Assembly: GCA_936941515.1 (NCBI GenBank)
Contig: CAKZJI010000167.1
Location: forward strand, 1 to 16,019
DNA: 16,019 bases
Reading direction: 5' to 3'
Source: an uncultured Propionibacteriaceae bacterium
GTDB lineage: Bacteria; Actinomycetota; Actinomycetes; Propionibacteriales; Propionibacteriaceae
Shown here: positions 7,349-14,877 of the stretch, in pieces
Layout of the letters: each line of letters opens with the position of its first letter
How positions within the stretch are numbered: the stretch's first letter is position 1
Notes under the pieces: model-generated
Seen by the model: the letters and a program-made list of their open reading frames with translations, nothing else
Told to the model about the DNA's origin: nothing
Databases searched by the model: none
Position numbers and translations under genes: made by a program

Positions 7349-9217
7349 TCAGGCCTCCAGCTTGTCCAGAGTGTCGGTCAGGAGTTCCACGACGTCCATG
7401 CCGTCGAAGACGTTGCCGTCGATGACGGCATTGACCTCGGCCTCGTCGCCGCCGAGCTCCTTGAGCTGCCCTGCGACCCTGATCTCCTGGGCGCCGGCCT
7501 CCTTCAGCGCCTTCGCGACGGCCAGACCATGCTCGGCATAGACCTTCGCGCTGGAGCACAGGACCGCGATGTCGGTGCCGGCCTCCTTCATGGCCTTGAC
7601 GAAGACCTCGGGATCGGTTCCCTCGGCGATGATCGTGTGGATGCCGCCGACGTGGTACAGGTTCGAGGTGAAGCCCTCGCGCGCGCCGAAGTCGCGGCGG
7701 GTACCCAGACAGGCCAGCAGCACCGTCGGGATCCTCGTAGCGGACGACGCCCGGTCACGCAGCGCCTCGAACACCTCGGAGTCACGCACCAGGGGGATGC
7801 CCCGGTAGTCGGGGGCGGCGGGCCGCGGGTCACGTTCCAACGCCTGCTCAGTGTGGTTCGGGAACATGGAGACGCCAGTCAGCGGCAGCCTGCGGGTGGC
7901 CAGCAGCTTCGCCCGCGCCTCGTTGATCTCTTTCAGCTGCGCGGCGACGGTGCCGTCGGCCAGCGCCGCCGCCATACCCTGCTCGTCGAGCTTGCCGAAC
8001 AGCTCCCAGGCCTGCTCGCCCAGCTGCTGCGTCATGGATTCGACGAACCATGCGCCACCCGCGGGATCGTTGACGCGCCCCAGGTTGGATTCCTCCGCCA
8101 GGAGGATCTGGGTGTTGCGGGCGATGCGGCGGGTCAGATCGTTCGGCATGCCGATGACGGTGTCCAGAGGCAGGACCGTGATGATCTCAGCCTGGCCGAC
8201 GGAGGCGGCGAAGGCGGAGATCGTGCCCCGAAGCACGTTGACGTAGGCGTCATCCCGAGAGATCTCCCGCAGCGACGTGACGGCATGCTGCATTGCACCG
8301 CGCCTGTCGGGAGAGACCCCCACGACCTCGCCGACCCGACTCCACAGGGTGCGCAGCGCGCGTAGGCGGGCGATGGTCACAAACTGGTCTGTGTTCGCGC
8401 TCACGCGGAACAGAATCTTTCCGAACGCCTCGTCGGGGCTGAGACCCAGGTCGGTCAGGGCACGCAGATACTCGACGCCTGTGGCCAGCGCGTAGGCCAG
8501 CTGGGCGACATCTCCGGCGCCCATGGAGTCGTAGCGGGAGGCGTCGACGACGACGGGCCGCAGACCAGGGAAGGGCTTGGCCAGCTCGACTGCCTTGGCG
8601 ATGACGCTCAGGTCCGGTGCGCCGCCGTTCAGTGCGGCGAAGCCGATGGGGTCGACCCCCAGGCTGCCCGAGATGTTCTCCTTTCCCGAGGCCGTGAGAA
8701 TCGCCACGAGCGCCTCGGCGGCGGCCAGCTCATCTGTGTTGGAGGACACGTGCACGGGGGCCAGGTCGAACAGGACGTCGCCCAGCACATCAGCGAGCTT
8801 GCTCGCCGGGATGGCGTCGGGATCGACCCGCACCCACACGGCGGATGCTCCGCGCTCCAAGTCAGTGTCGATGTCCCTGCGTGCCGCGGCGGCGTCGGGA
8901 TTCTCCACCAGCTGCGCTATGAGCCAGCCCTCGTCCATCTCTCCATTACGGACGGTGGTGCCTCGTGTGAAGGGGGTGACGCCGGGAAACCCGAGATCGT
9001 CAATCCCATCCTCAATGGTGTACAGCGGTTTGATCGTCAGGCCGTCGACGGTCTTGCTGGTGAGGCGTTTATACGCCTGCTCGATAGTAAGTTCCTTGCC
9101 TTCGGGGCGCTTTCGGTTCAGGACCTTCAGCACCTCTTTCTCCCAGTCAGTGAGGCTGGGAGTGGCGAAATCCGCGGCGAGACTGATCTCCGCCGCACTC
9201 GTTGATTCTGCGCTCAT
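7349..9217 (-). CDS. mutA: Methylmalonyl-CoA mutase, small (beta) subunit
   Basis: A 622-residue partner of MutB, homologous to it but catalytically inactive: the C-terminal cobalamin-like domain lacks DxHxxG (TRRDFGAREGF stands near that place). Family markers include YPGVxPFTRGTTVRNG-like text (GFPGVTPFTRGTTVRNGEMD), SANTDQFVTIARLRALRTLW, RIARNTQILLAEESNLGRVNDPAGG and LCSSAKVYAEHGLAVAKALKEAGA, all as in the propionibacterial MutA. I prefer ATG at 9217, with GGAG four bases upstream (GGAGAGCGATG); a TTG at 9244 has no ribosome site. The gene is first in the operon with mutB and is preceded by a 403-bp non-coding region. No meaB chaperone or epimerase gene is adjacent in this window. Confidence 0.97.
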   Translation of the reverse strand: MSAESTSAAEISLAADFATPSLTDWEKEVLKVLNRKRPEGKELTIEQAYKRLTSKTVDGLTIKPLYTIEDGIDDLGFPGVTPFTRGTTVRNGEMDEGWLIAQLVENPDAAAARRDIDTDLERGASAVWVRVDPDAIPASKLADVLGDVLFDLAPVHVSSNTDELAAAEALVAILTASGKENISGSLGVDPIGFAALNGGAPDLSVIAKAVELAKPFPGLRPVVVDASRYDSMGAGDVAQLAYALATGVEYLRALTDLGLSPDEAFGKILFRVSANTDQFVTIARLRALRTLWSRVGEVVGVSPDRRGAMQHAVTSLREISRDDAYVNVLRGTISAFAASVGQAEIITVLPLDTVIGMPNDLTRRIARNTQILLAEESNLGRVNDPAGGAWFVESMTQQLGEQAWELFGKLDEQGMAAALADGTVAAQLKEINEARAKLLATRRLPLTGVSMFPNHTEQALERDPRPAAPDYRGIPLVRDSEVFEALRDRASSATRIPTVLLACLGTRRDFGAREGFTSNLYHVGGIHTIIAEGTDPEVFVKAMKEAGTDIAVLCSSAKVYAEHGLAVAKALKEAGAQEIRVAGQLKELGGDEAEVNAVIDGNVFDGMDVVELLTDTLDKLEA

Positions 9218-9620
9218 CGCTCTCCGTCCAAATCCTTCCGACAAGCCACGGCGGGGAACGGGCTTGCCTGTTTCGGGACTGGTAGTCCTTGAGTCCCAAC
9301 CCTAGCCCAGGGGGTGTGGCCGCCGCTGGCAGGGTCGGGGAATTGGTAGGACCGAATGGTGGCCCTGGCGTGGGCTGTTGGGCAGCGCCAATCCTGCTGG
9401 TGTGCCAGTGCCTGTCGACGCAGCAACCATGATGCGTTGGCGTATGCCAGTTCGACCACAGCACGCCCTATCCCTGGGCCTTGCTGCCGAGGTGGTCGCG
9501 CAGCCCATTCGGCGCCGGGGCGAACACAACCCGGGTGAAAAAGGTTTTCCAGGGTTTGCTTTCCTCCCCTCATCGACGGGGTGATCAAGGATGACGCTGT
9601 GACAGGAGTGCAGTCACCCC
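9218..9620. other. 403-bp non-coding region upstream of mutA
   Basis: No frame on either strand looks like a real protein. It must hold the mutA promoter unless transcription reads through from the upstream PEP-hydrolase operon. Visible structure: the GGACT/AGTCC dyad at 9275-9297, a composite hairpin at 9453-9498, smaller hairpins nearby, and a 5-bp stem (9599-9603 with 9613-9617) just past the upstream gene's stop. I could not find a convincing cobalamin riboswitch. Confidence 0.5.
9275..9297. promoter_or_regulatory. Dyad with repeated GGACT/AGTCC half-sites upstream of mutA
   Basis: GGGACT (9275-9280) pairs with AGTCCC (9292-9297), and an additional AGTCC lies between them (9284-9288), so three half-sites sit within 23 bp. 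The site is about 60 bp upstream of the mutA ATG, suitable for an operator or a leader hairpin. Confidence 0.35.
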
Positions 9621-10448
9621 TCACTCTGCGAAGGTGATGGACTTGAACTGCTCCGTCTGCTCACGGATGCCGGTCTCCGTCGGGAACCGCTCAATGGAGC
9701 TGGCCCCATAGAACCCGACGATGCCCTCGGTGTTGTCGAGGATGTACTGGGCATCACCGGGGTTCGCGATCGGCCCGCCGTGGCACAGGCAGAGGATGTC
9801 AGGGTTCACGCTCTTGGCGGCGTCGGCCAGGGCCTGGACCTTCACCGCTGCCTCCTCCAGGGTCAGCGCGGTCTTGGCCCCAATGGTCCCGGAGGTCGTC
9901 AGGCCCATGTGAGGCACCAGGATGTCGGCTCCGGCACGAGCCATGTCCCGCGCCTGATCCTCGTCGAAGACGTATGGGGAGGTCAACAGGTCGAGCTCCC
10001 GAGCCTGGCGGATCATGTCGATCTCGTGGCCGTACCCCATGCCGGTCTCCTCCAGATTCGCCCGGAACACCCCGTCGATCAGCCCGACGGTGGGGAAGTT
10101 CTGGACACCTGCGAAACCAATGTCCCTCACCTGGCGGAGGAAATGATCCATGACGCGGAACGGGTCAGTGCCGTTCACCCCGGCCAAGACTGGGGTGTTC
10201 CTCACCACGGGCAGCACCTCGTTCGCCATCTCCATGACGATGGCGTTCGCATCGCCGTAGGCCAGCAGGCCGGACAGGGAGCCGCGCCCGGCCATGCGGA
10301 ACCGGCCGGAGTTGTAGATGACCAGCAGATCAATTCCGCCGGCCTCAGCCGACTTCGCCGTGATGCCGGTGCCGGCTCCTCCGCCGATGATCGGCCTGCC
10401 CGCGGCAACCTGGGCGCGGAACCGTTCGAGGATCTTTTCACGAGACAT
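9621..10448 (-). CDS. Phosphoenolpyruvate hydrolase family (TIM-barrel) protein
   Basis: This 275-residue protein is recognisable by [52 protein letters not shown] near its N-terminus. Further on come [10 protein letters not shown], [26 protein letters not shown] and [10 protein letters not shown]. This is the PEP_hydrolase (PF09370-type) family, a TIM barrel related to the PEP mutase/isocitrate lyase fold. The substrate is not established for most members. ATG at 10448 is the start, with GGAGAA 5 nt upstream; an earlier in-frame start at 10463 overlaps the preceding gene's end. It follows the Tm-1-like gene by 11 bp. That two-gene pairing is widespread in bacteria and fungi, where the domains may also be fused, which implies a joint function. 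Confidence 0.9.
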   Translation of the reverse strand: MSREKILERFRAQVAAGRPIIGGGAGTGITAKSAEAGGIDLLVIYNSGRFRMAGRGSLSGLLAYGDANAIVMEMANEVLPVVRNTPVLAGVNGTDPFRVMDHFLRQVRDIGFAGVQNFPTVGLIDGVFRANLEETGMGYGHEIDMIRQARELDLLTSPYVFDEDQARDMARAGADILVPHMGLTTSGTIGAKTALTLEEAAVKVQALADAAKSVNPDILCLCHGGPIANPGDAQYILDNTEGIVGFYGASSIERFPTETGIREQTEQFKSITFAE

Positions 10449-10459
10449 TGCTTCTCCAA

Positions 10460-10666
10460 TCACTCCAGAGGCTGTTCGGATGTGCTGATGATGGCTTCGT
10501 GCAGGGCCTGGGCCATGGCGGCCCCGAATCCCGCGTCATTGATGGCCTGGTCGATCTCATGGATGGCAACGCGGCTGCCCGCCAGGCCGGAGCGCAGCTC
10601 CTCCAACAGTACGCCGTCGGCCTCCGCGTCCCGGAAGGGGGCGTCGTCTACGTCGATGGCGCTCAC
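10460..10666 (-). pseudogene. Out-of-frame C-terminal part of the Tm-1-like gene
   Basis: In the frame shifted relative to the upstream reading frame, 68 codons encode VSAIDVDDAPFRDAEADG and then [20 protein letters not shown], ending with TGA at 10460. This is the expected family ending: FIPLRGVSAID in the main frame plus this segment, with a conserved H-x-I-D-x-x-I-N-D motif. Adding one G to the GGGGG run (10670-10666) restores a continuous protein of about 413 residues. So this is either a true inactivating deletion, a phase-variable site or a sequencing error. Confidence 0.85.
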
Positions 10667-11700
10667 CCCCGCAGCGGAATGAACAACTCGGTAGGGCCGG
10701 TCGCCGCCGCCAGCTTCCCGGCGATCCTCCGTCCCACCTCCGCCATCTCCGTGGCGGTGGTGCGCATCAGCGTGACCGTTGGATTGTGGACGAACAGGTT
10801 CCGGCCGGAGAACTGGGCGGGGACGGTGTCGGCCGGGCCGAAGTTCACCATGTCGAGGGCACCCAGGCTGACCACCTGCGGCAGGCCGGCCCGCCCGGCC
10901 GCCTCCAACCGTCTTGGGCCCGCCGACAGCACCCCGCCGACCAGGTCGTCGGCGAGTTCGGTGGTCGTCAGGTCGCACACACCGGCCAGTGCCCCCGAGT
11001 CGATGAGCTTCTCCATTGCCCGTCCGCCTGTGCCGGTGGCGTGGAAGACCAGCACCTCGTAGCCCAAGTCGCTGAGCCTGGCGCGGGCCTCGTCGGCGGC
11101 TGGGGTCGTGACCCCGAACATGGTGATGCCGACAAGTGGCCTGTGACTCTCGGGCGGGGCGCTGATGCGCTGCTCGTGGACGACAGCCATCCCCACCATC
11201 GCGGCTGCGGCATTGCCGAGGATCTGGGAGGAGACCGAGTTGATCCCCGCCACATCGACCACCGAGTACATGAGCGTGGCGTCCACCTCGCCGACGTAGG
11301 GGCCGACGTCGCCGGAGGCCATGGTCGACACCAACAGCTTCGGGAAGCCGACGGGGAGCGCCTGGATGGCTCCCGCCGCGATGGAGGAGCCACCTGAGCC
11401 GCCGACGGCCAAGAGCCCGTGAATTCTGCCCGAGGCGGCGAGGCCCCGGATCACCTGCGCGGCCCCGGTCCTCATCACCCTGGTCATCTCGCCCCGGTCG
11501 TGGCGGTCTCGCAGGGCGGTGGCATCCTCCCCGGCAGCTGCGATCACCTCGTCGGAGGTGATGTCCGCCAAGGGGCTGGTGGAGAACGAGCCGGCGTCGA
11601 TCAGCAGGGTCTTCGCCCCGAGCTGCTCAAGCCGTCGCCTGAGCCAGGCGTACTCGGCCTCCTTGGTGTCGAGCGTCCCGAGCAGTGCGACGACGGCCAT
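10663..11700 (-). CDS. Tm-1-like ATP-binding domain protein (UPF0261), frameshifted near its 3' end
   Basis: Encodes 345 residues beginning MAVVALLGTLDTKEAEYAWLR. VGGSGGSS (99-106), the following STMASGDVGPYVG and SLGALDMVNFGP are characteristic of the Tm-1-like/UPF0261 family, named after the tomato virus-resistance protein and found in bacteria mostly beside PEP-hydrolase-like genes. Start is ATG at 11700 with GAGGA close upstream. The frame stops with ELFIPLRG just where the family normally continues (PLRGVSAID). The missing 68 residues lie intact in the next frame down to 10460, implying loss of one G from a G run at 10666-10670. As written the protein lacks its conserved C-terminal segment and may be inactive. 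It is first in the operon with the PEP-hydrolase gene. Confidence 0.88.
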   Translation of the reverse strand: MAVVALLGTLDTKEAEYAWLRRRLEQLGAKTLLIDAGSFSTSPLADITSDEVIAAAGEDATALRDRHDRGEMTRVMRTGAAQVIRGLAASGRIHGLLAVGGSGGSSIAAGAIQALPVGFPKLLVSTMASGDVGPYVGEVDATLMYSVVDVAGINSVSSQILGNAAAAMVGMAVVHEQRISAPPESHRPLVGITMFGVTTPAADEARARLSDLGYEVLVFHATGTGGRAMEKLIDSGALAGVCDLTTTELADDLVGGVLSAGPRRLEAAGRAGLPQVVSLGALDMVNFGPADTVPAQFSGRNLFVHNPTVTLMRTTATEMAEVGRRIAGKLAAATGPTELFIPLRG

Positions 11701-11726
11701 GGGTCCTCACTTCCTCGTGCGGTGTG

Positions 11727-11741
11727 GCTGCATGATGCAGC
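11727..11741. promoter_or_regulatory. Perfect 7-1-7 palindrome upstream of the Tm-1-like operon
   Basis: GCTGCATGATGCAGC is a perfect palindrome about one central base, 26 bp before the operon's ATG. A second palindrome, GATGCAGCATC (11734-11744), overlaps it. This has the shape and position of a transcription-factor operator. The factor cannot be named from sequence. Confidence 0.5.
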
Positions 11742-11770
11742 ATCGTGCCGACCCAGGGTACGACAGCCTG

Positions 11771-11798
11771 CCGATGGCCCCCTCCCCGGGGTCATCGG
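11771..11798 (-). terminator. Hairpin terminator after the histidine phosphatase gene
   Basis: CCGATGGCCCC (11771-11781) pairs with GGGGTCATCGG (11788-11798) over 11 bp, one of them a G-T wobble, with a 6-nt loop. It starts 7 bp past the phosphatase stop. No U-tract follows. It would insulate the downstream Tm-1-like operon. Confidence 0.65.
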
Positions 11799-11805
11799 AG
11801 ACGGC

Positions 11806-12390
11806 TCAGCTCACGCCGCCCCAGCTCTCGATCCTCCAACCGTCCTGGTGGGAGCCGTTCAGCACGATCCACGACGTGTTGTCCAGCGGCTGGGCCTTCT
11901 CGGAGCCGAAGCCGGGGTCCTGGGCCAGAGTCCAGACTCTCAGCGCCGCCCCATGGCTGACCAGCGCGGCGCACTCGTGACCCGCGTCCACGATGCCTGC
12001 GACGGCGTGATTGAAGCGCGTCAGGAATTCCCGGGCCGTCTCTCCGCCCTCAAGGCCGGAGTCCATGTTCTCGGGGGACCAGGAGCTCAGCTCTGCGACA
12101 TAGATCGTCCAGTCCTCGTTCATCTCCTCGACGCCCGCCGAAATCTCCTGGATGCCGTCGAGCACCTCTACCCGCAGCCCCCGCGACTCCGCCAGCGGGG
12201 CGGCGGTCTCCTGGGCACGGGTCAGGGTGGAGGCGTAGACAGCCTCGATCGGCTCGCCGGCCAGTTGTGGCGGCAGCGCCTCCGCCTGCTCCCGGCCCCG
12301 GTCGGTCAGGGGCTGGCCGGGATGGGCGGTGTCGAGCTTGTGGTCCACGTTCGCCTGGGTCTCGCCGTGCCGGATCAGAAGGAGTCGCAT
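11806..12390 (-). CDS. Histidine phosphatase family protein (phosphoglycerate-mutase-like)
   Basis: This 194-residue protein has the catalytic RHGE at 7-10 (MRLLLIRHGET; His8 forms the phosphohistidine) and the second histidine in LVSHGAALRVW. YASTLTRAQETAAPLA is the usual following block (S-x-L-x-R-A-x-x-T-A). It is a cytoplasmic phosphatase or mutase of the branch-1 superfamily; the substrate (sugar phosphate, cofactor intermediate or other) is not deducible. ATG at 12390 is chosen because MRLLLIRHGE is the normal family N-terminus and AGGA lies about 9 nt upstream. An in-frame ATG at 12522 would add 44 unrelated residues and run into hpt. The gene is divergent from hpt, with 69 bp between them. 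Confidence 0.92.
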   Translation of the reverse strand: MRLLLIRHGETQANVDHKLDTAHPGQPLTDRGREQAEALPPQLAGEPIEAVYASTLTRAQETAAPLAESRGLRVEVLDGIQEISAGVEEMNEDWTIYVAELSSWSPENMDSGLEGGETAREFLTRFNHAVAGIVDAGHECAALVSHGAALRVWTLAQDPGFGSEKAQPLDNTSWIVLNGSHQDGWRIESWGGVS

Positions 12391-12406
12391 GATGTGAATC
12401 CTACGT

Positions 12407-12432
12407 TGGGACCGGAATGTCAGCCGGTCCCA
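12407..12432. promoter_or_regulatory. Perfect 9-bp inverted repeat between divergent histidine phosphatase and hpt genes
   Basis: TGGGACCGG (12407-12415) and CCGGTCCCA (12424-12432) are exact reverse complements with an 8-bp spacer, 17 bp from the phosphatase ATG and 28 bp from the hpt GTG. The position suits an operator acting on both promoters; the alternative is a leader hairpin. Confidence 0.5.
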
Positions 12433-12446
12433 GGCGGCAGAGCCCC

Positions 12447-12452
12447 TAAGCT
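12447..12452 (+). promoter_or_regulatory. Possible -10 element for leaderless hpt transcript
   Basis: TAAGCT fits the actinobacterial TAnnnT -10 pattern and ends 7 bp before the GTG at 12460, so transcription would begin at or next to the start codon. No Shine-Dalgarno precedes that GTG, in agreement. I see no good -35 hexamer at the usual distance. Confidence 0.3.
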
Positions 12453-12459
12453 TGCTTGA

Positions 12460-13011
12460 GTGGATGCAGCAGATGTGATGCCCGATCTCGTCGAGGTCCT
12501 CTACACCAGCGATCAGATCCAAGCGCGGCTGGCGGAGCTGGCTGCTGAGATCGACGCCGACTATGAGGGACGTGACATCCTCCTAGTGGGGGTGCTCAAT
12601 GGGGCCGTCATGGTGGTCGCCGACCTGCAGCGGGCCATGAGATCGCACGTCGAGATGGACTGGATGGCCATCTCCTCCTATGGCTCCGGAACCCAGTCCA
12701 GCGGTGTCGTCCGCATTCTGAAGGACCTCGGGGTGGACATTGAGGGCCGCCACGTCATCGTTGTCGAGGACATCATCGACACCGGGCTGACTCTCAGCTA
12801 CCTCGTCAGCAACCTGGCCAGCCGCCAGCCCGCCAGCCTCGCGATCATGACGATGTTCCGCAAACCGGGGGCGGCGACGATGGACGTCCCGGTCAGGTAT
12901 GTGGGCTTCGACATCCCGAACGACTTCGTGGTCGGCTACGGACTGGACTATGCGGGCAGGTACCGCAACCTGCGGGATCTGGCGGTCCTGGCCCCCCACG
13001 TCTACTCCTGA
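12460..13011 (+). CDS. hpt: Hypoxanthine phosphoribosyltransferase
   Basis: Purine salvage: transfers the phosphoribosyl group of PRPP to hypoxanthine (and usually guanine) to give IMP or GMP in the cytoplasm. The 183 residues match the family length. The PRPP-binding motif VVEDIIDTGLT lies at 101-111 (Glu103, Asp104), the loop VGVLNGAVM at 43-51 and the flexible-loop region SSYGSGTQSSG at 72-82. FDIPNDFVVGYGLDYAGRYRNLRDL near the C-terminus is diagnostic. GTG at 12460 is the longest start; GTG at 12475 and ATG at 12478 are alternatives and none has a clear ribosome site, which fits a leaderless mRNA. Its stop overlaps the convergent sigma-factor gene's stop by 10 bp. hpt often directly precedes ftsH in actinobacteria; here an inverted two-gene cassette separates them. 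Confidence 0.96.
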   Translation: MDAADVMPDLVEVLYTSDQIQARLAELAAEIDADYEGRDILLVGVLNGAVMVVADLQRAMRSHVEMDWMAISSYGSGTQSSGVVRILKDLGVDIEGRHVIVVEDIIDTGLTLSYLVSNLASRQPASLAIMTMFRKPGAATMDVPVRYVGFDIPNDFVVGYGLDYAGRYRNLRDLAVLAPHVYS

Positions 13012-13853
13012 GGGCGGCCGAGGGCGGTTAGTTTCTCCGGGTTCCGCACGATGTAGAAGGCCGAGATCCCGTCCCCGGTGACCATCGGCCACCCGACGTG
13101 GTCGACCCGCCCGTCCTGCCGGGCGATCCAGGCCGGGGTTGAGTTGAGACTGGTCAGCTCGATGGTGGTCGTTCCCGTCATCTTGCTGGTCAGGCCCAGG
13201 AAGAAACGAGCCACCTTGTCGGCTCCGACGATGGGACGCACCGCCACTGTGGCCCGGCCGCCACCGTCGGAGAAGACGGTCACGTCCTCCGTCAGGAGAT
13301 TCTTCAATGATTCGAGATCACCTGCCCGGCAAGCGGTCAGGAATACCTCGGTCAACCGGTGGTGCTTCTCAGTGTCCACGTCGAAACGAGAACGCCCTGC
13401 CTCGATGTGGCGGCGGGCGCGACTCGCCAGCTGTCGTACGGAGGAGGGGGAACGTCCCAAGAACTCCGCGACCTCCTCGTGGGAGAAACTGAAAACGTCG
13501 TGCAGGACGAAGGCGGTGCGTTCCAGCGGTGACATCGACTGCAACACCAGCGCCAGCGCCAGTGACACCTCCTCCGCCACCACCAGTCCCGAGTCGGTCG
13601 CATCGCCCTCCGGTACGGGTTCCGGCAGGAACCGACCTGGGTAGTCGCGTCGCCTCAGGGCATCGAGTGCCAGGTTCGTGGCGACTCGGGCCAGATAAGC
13701 CCTGGGCCGCGTCACCTTCGTCTCTTCTGTCGCCCGGTGCCAGCGCAGCCATGTTTCCTGGGCGATGTCCTCGGCCTCGGAGAGGGAACCGGTGATGTCG
13801 TAGGCGATGCGCAGCACCAGCCCACGATGTCGCAGATACTCGTCCGTGCTCAC
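13002..13853 (-). CDS. ECF sigma factor of group ECF41 (SigJ-like) with SnoaL-type C-terminal domain
   Basis: A 283-residue protein. Sigma region 2 (about 8-70) includes AYDITGSLSEAEDIAQETWLRW. The linker carries FLPEP at 75-79, the ECF41 W/FLPEP signature. Region 4 (about 100-150) has the helix-turn-helix FSFSHEEVAEFLGRSPSSVRQLASRAR. A roughly 120-residue C-terminal domain of the SnoaL/NTF2 type has DGGGR at 196-200 (usual DGGGK) and NPEKL at 271-275 (usual NPDKL). ECF41 sigmas have no separate anti-sigma factor; the fused domain controls activity. Start GTG at 13853 has GGGAGG 5 nt upstream and shares GTGA with the oxidoreductase stop (4-bp overlap), showing coupling. ECF41 genes typically neighbour an oxidoreductase, epimerase or carboxymuconolactone decarboxylase, as here. 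Confidence 0.93.
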   Translation of the reverse strand: MSTDEYLRHRGLVLRIAYDITGSLSEAEDIAQETWLRWHRATEETKVTRPRAYLARVATNLALDALRRRDYPGRFLPEPVPEGDATDSGLVVAEEVSLALALVLQSMSPLERTAFVLHDVFSFSHEEVAEFLGRSPSSVRQLASRARRHIEAGRSRFDVDTEKHHRLTEVFLTACRAGDLESLKNLLTEDVTVFSDGGGRATVAVRPIVGADKVARFFLGLTSKMTGTTTIELTSLNSTPAWIARQDGRVDHVGWPMVTGDGISAFYIVRNPEKLTALGRPQE

Positions 13854-14869
13854 CGTTGCCTCCCGAGCCAACGGTAACCCGCCGCCGAGCGGCGGGGCGC
13901 GTTGATCACCAGGCGGCAGATTCTCTCCTTGAAGAAGGCCCCGATCCGTCCGGTCAGGCGTCGACCGGTGGGGACGTCGCAACGGTCCACGAATTCGATC
14001 AGGCCGTTCCTGCGACTGAGACTGACGCAGCGGAACGAGAAACCGAAGTCGAAACCGGTGGCCGCTTCCCCCGCCAGCGCCCGATGGACGTTGTCCGCGA
14101 CGTGGGCGCCCATCGGAAGGGCGGTCGCGCACCCCATTCGCAGGTGGGGCAGCTGCGGCGAGACGACGGCGTCGCCCAGTCCCCAGACCCCGGGGGCCGC
14201 CTGAAGGGTCCGGTCCACGACGAGCCTGCCCCGCCCGTCCACGGGCATCCCGGACCGGGAGGCGAGATCCGGCGCGGACAGCCCGGTGCAGTCGACCGTC
14301 AGGTCGGCCGGGCCGTCGTCCCAGACCACGCCGAGCTGGGGAAGCTGGTTCGCGAGCCACTTCCTGTCTTCCTCCGAGCCGCCGGGAAACAACCCGGCGG
14401 GATCGGTCAGGGACACCTTCAGGCGCGGTATCGCCTCGGCGATCTCCGTCGCGGTCTCGACCCCGCTCAGGCCGGCGCCGTCCACCCGGACCCGTGCCCC
14501 GGCGGGGAGCGCGGAAAGGGCCGTGCGCAGGGCATCGGCCCCTGCCAGGGTTGCCGGTCCGTCGCCAGTGCTGCCGGTGGCGATCACGACATGAGGCGCC
14601 TCCAGTTCCGTTCCGTCCGCCAGGACCACCCCACCCGCCGAGACCCGGACCGCCCGCTGCGTGCTCAACCCGACCTCGGGAAACAGCATCTCGCCGAGCG
14701 GGCGCGTCACCCCGTACCCGGTGGCGGCGTGCTGGTGCAGCCGGACCCTGTTGACGAATGTGGGGCCGTCGTTGACGAGATGGACCCTGCGGCCCTTGGC
14801 GGCGAGCCTGTTCGCGGCCATGACTCCGCCGTATCCGCCGCCGATGATGATTGCGTCAATTGTGTTCAT
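13850..14869 (-). CDS. FAD/NAD(P)-dependent oxidoreductase (NDH-2-like), partner of the ECF41 sigma factor
   Basis: A 339-residue two-dinucleotide-fold flavoprotein. The N-terminal FAD-binding motif is IIIGGGYGGVMAANRL, beginning about residue 8. A second Rossmann motif, DGAGLSGVETATEIAE, sits in mid-protein for NAD(P)H. A C-terminal GVWGLGDAV supplies the FAD-contacting GD motif. No transmembrane helix is seen, so it is probably cytoplasmic or peripheral; the electron acceptor is unknown. Two starts compete. ATG at 14869 gives the family-like MNTIDAIIIGGG and lies 8 nt below the ECF41-type promoter, implying a leaderless mRNA. ATG at 14905 (351 residues) has a strong GGAGGA 7 nt upstream but lies on that promoter's -35. 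I prefer 14869. Its stop overlaps the sigma gene start by 4 bp. Confidence 0.88.
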   Translation of the reverse strand: MNTIDAIIIGGGYGGVMAANRLAAKGRRVHLVNDGPTFVNRVRLHQHAATGYGVTRPLGEMLFPEVGLSTQRAVRVSAGGVVLADGTELEAPHVVIATGSTGDGPATLAGADALRTALSALPAGARVRVDGAGLSGVETATEIAEAIPRLKVSLTDPAGLFPGGSEEDRKWLANQLPQLGVVWDDGPADLTVDCTGLSAPDLASRSGMPVDGRGRLVVDRTLQAAPGVWGLGDAVVSPQLPHLRMGCATALPMGAHVADNVHRALAGEAATGFDFGFSFRCVSLSRRNGLIEFVDRCDVPTGRRLTGRIGAFFKERICRLVINAPRRSAAGYRWLGRQR

Positions 14870-14877
14870 GCTCACGA

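Noticed and set aside
9582..9604. Second ECF41-type promoter before mutA (TGTCACA at 9604-9598, minus strand)
   Set aside because: The nearest CGTC in a plausible position follows a 19-bp rather than a 16-bp spacer, and the site lies almost 400 bp from mutA.
9218..9620. Cobalamin riboswitch upstream of mutA
   Set aside because: Only fragments such as GGCACTGG and CCCTGCC resemble the conserved blocks. They are in the wrong context, and the GCCAGGAGACCTGCC-like B12 box is absent.
13854..14360. N-terminal extension of the sigma-factor frame to 14360
   Set aside because: It lies wholly inside the oxidoreductase gene. The GTGA overlap and GGGAGG site fix the start at 13853.
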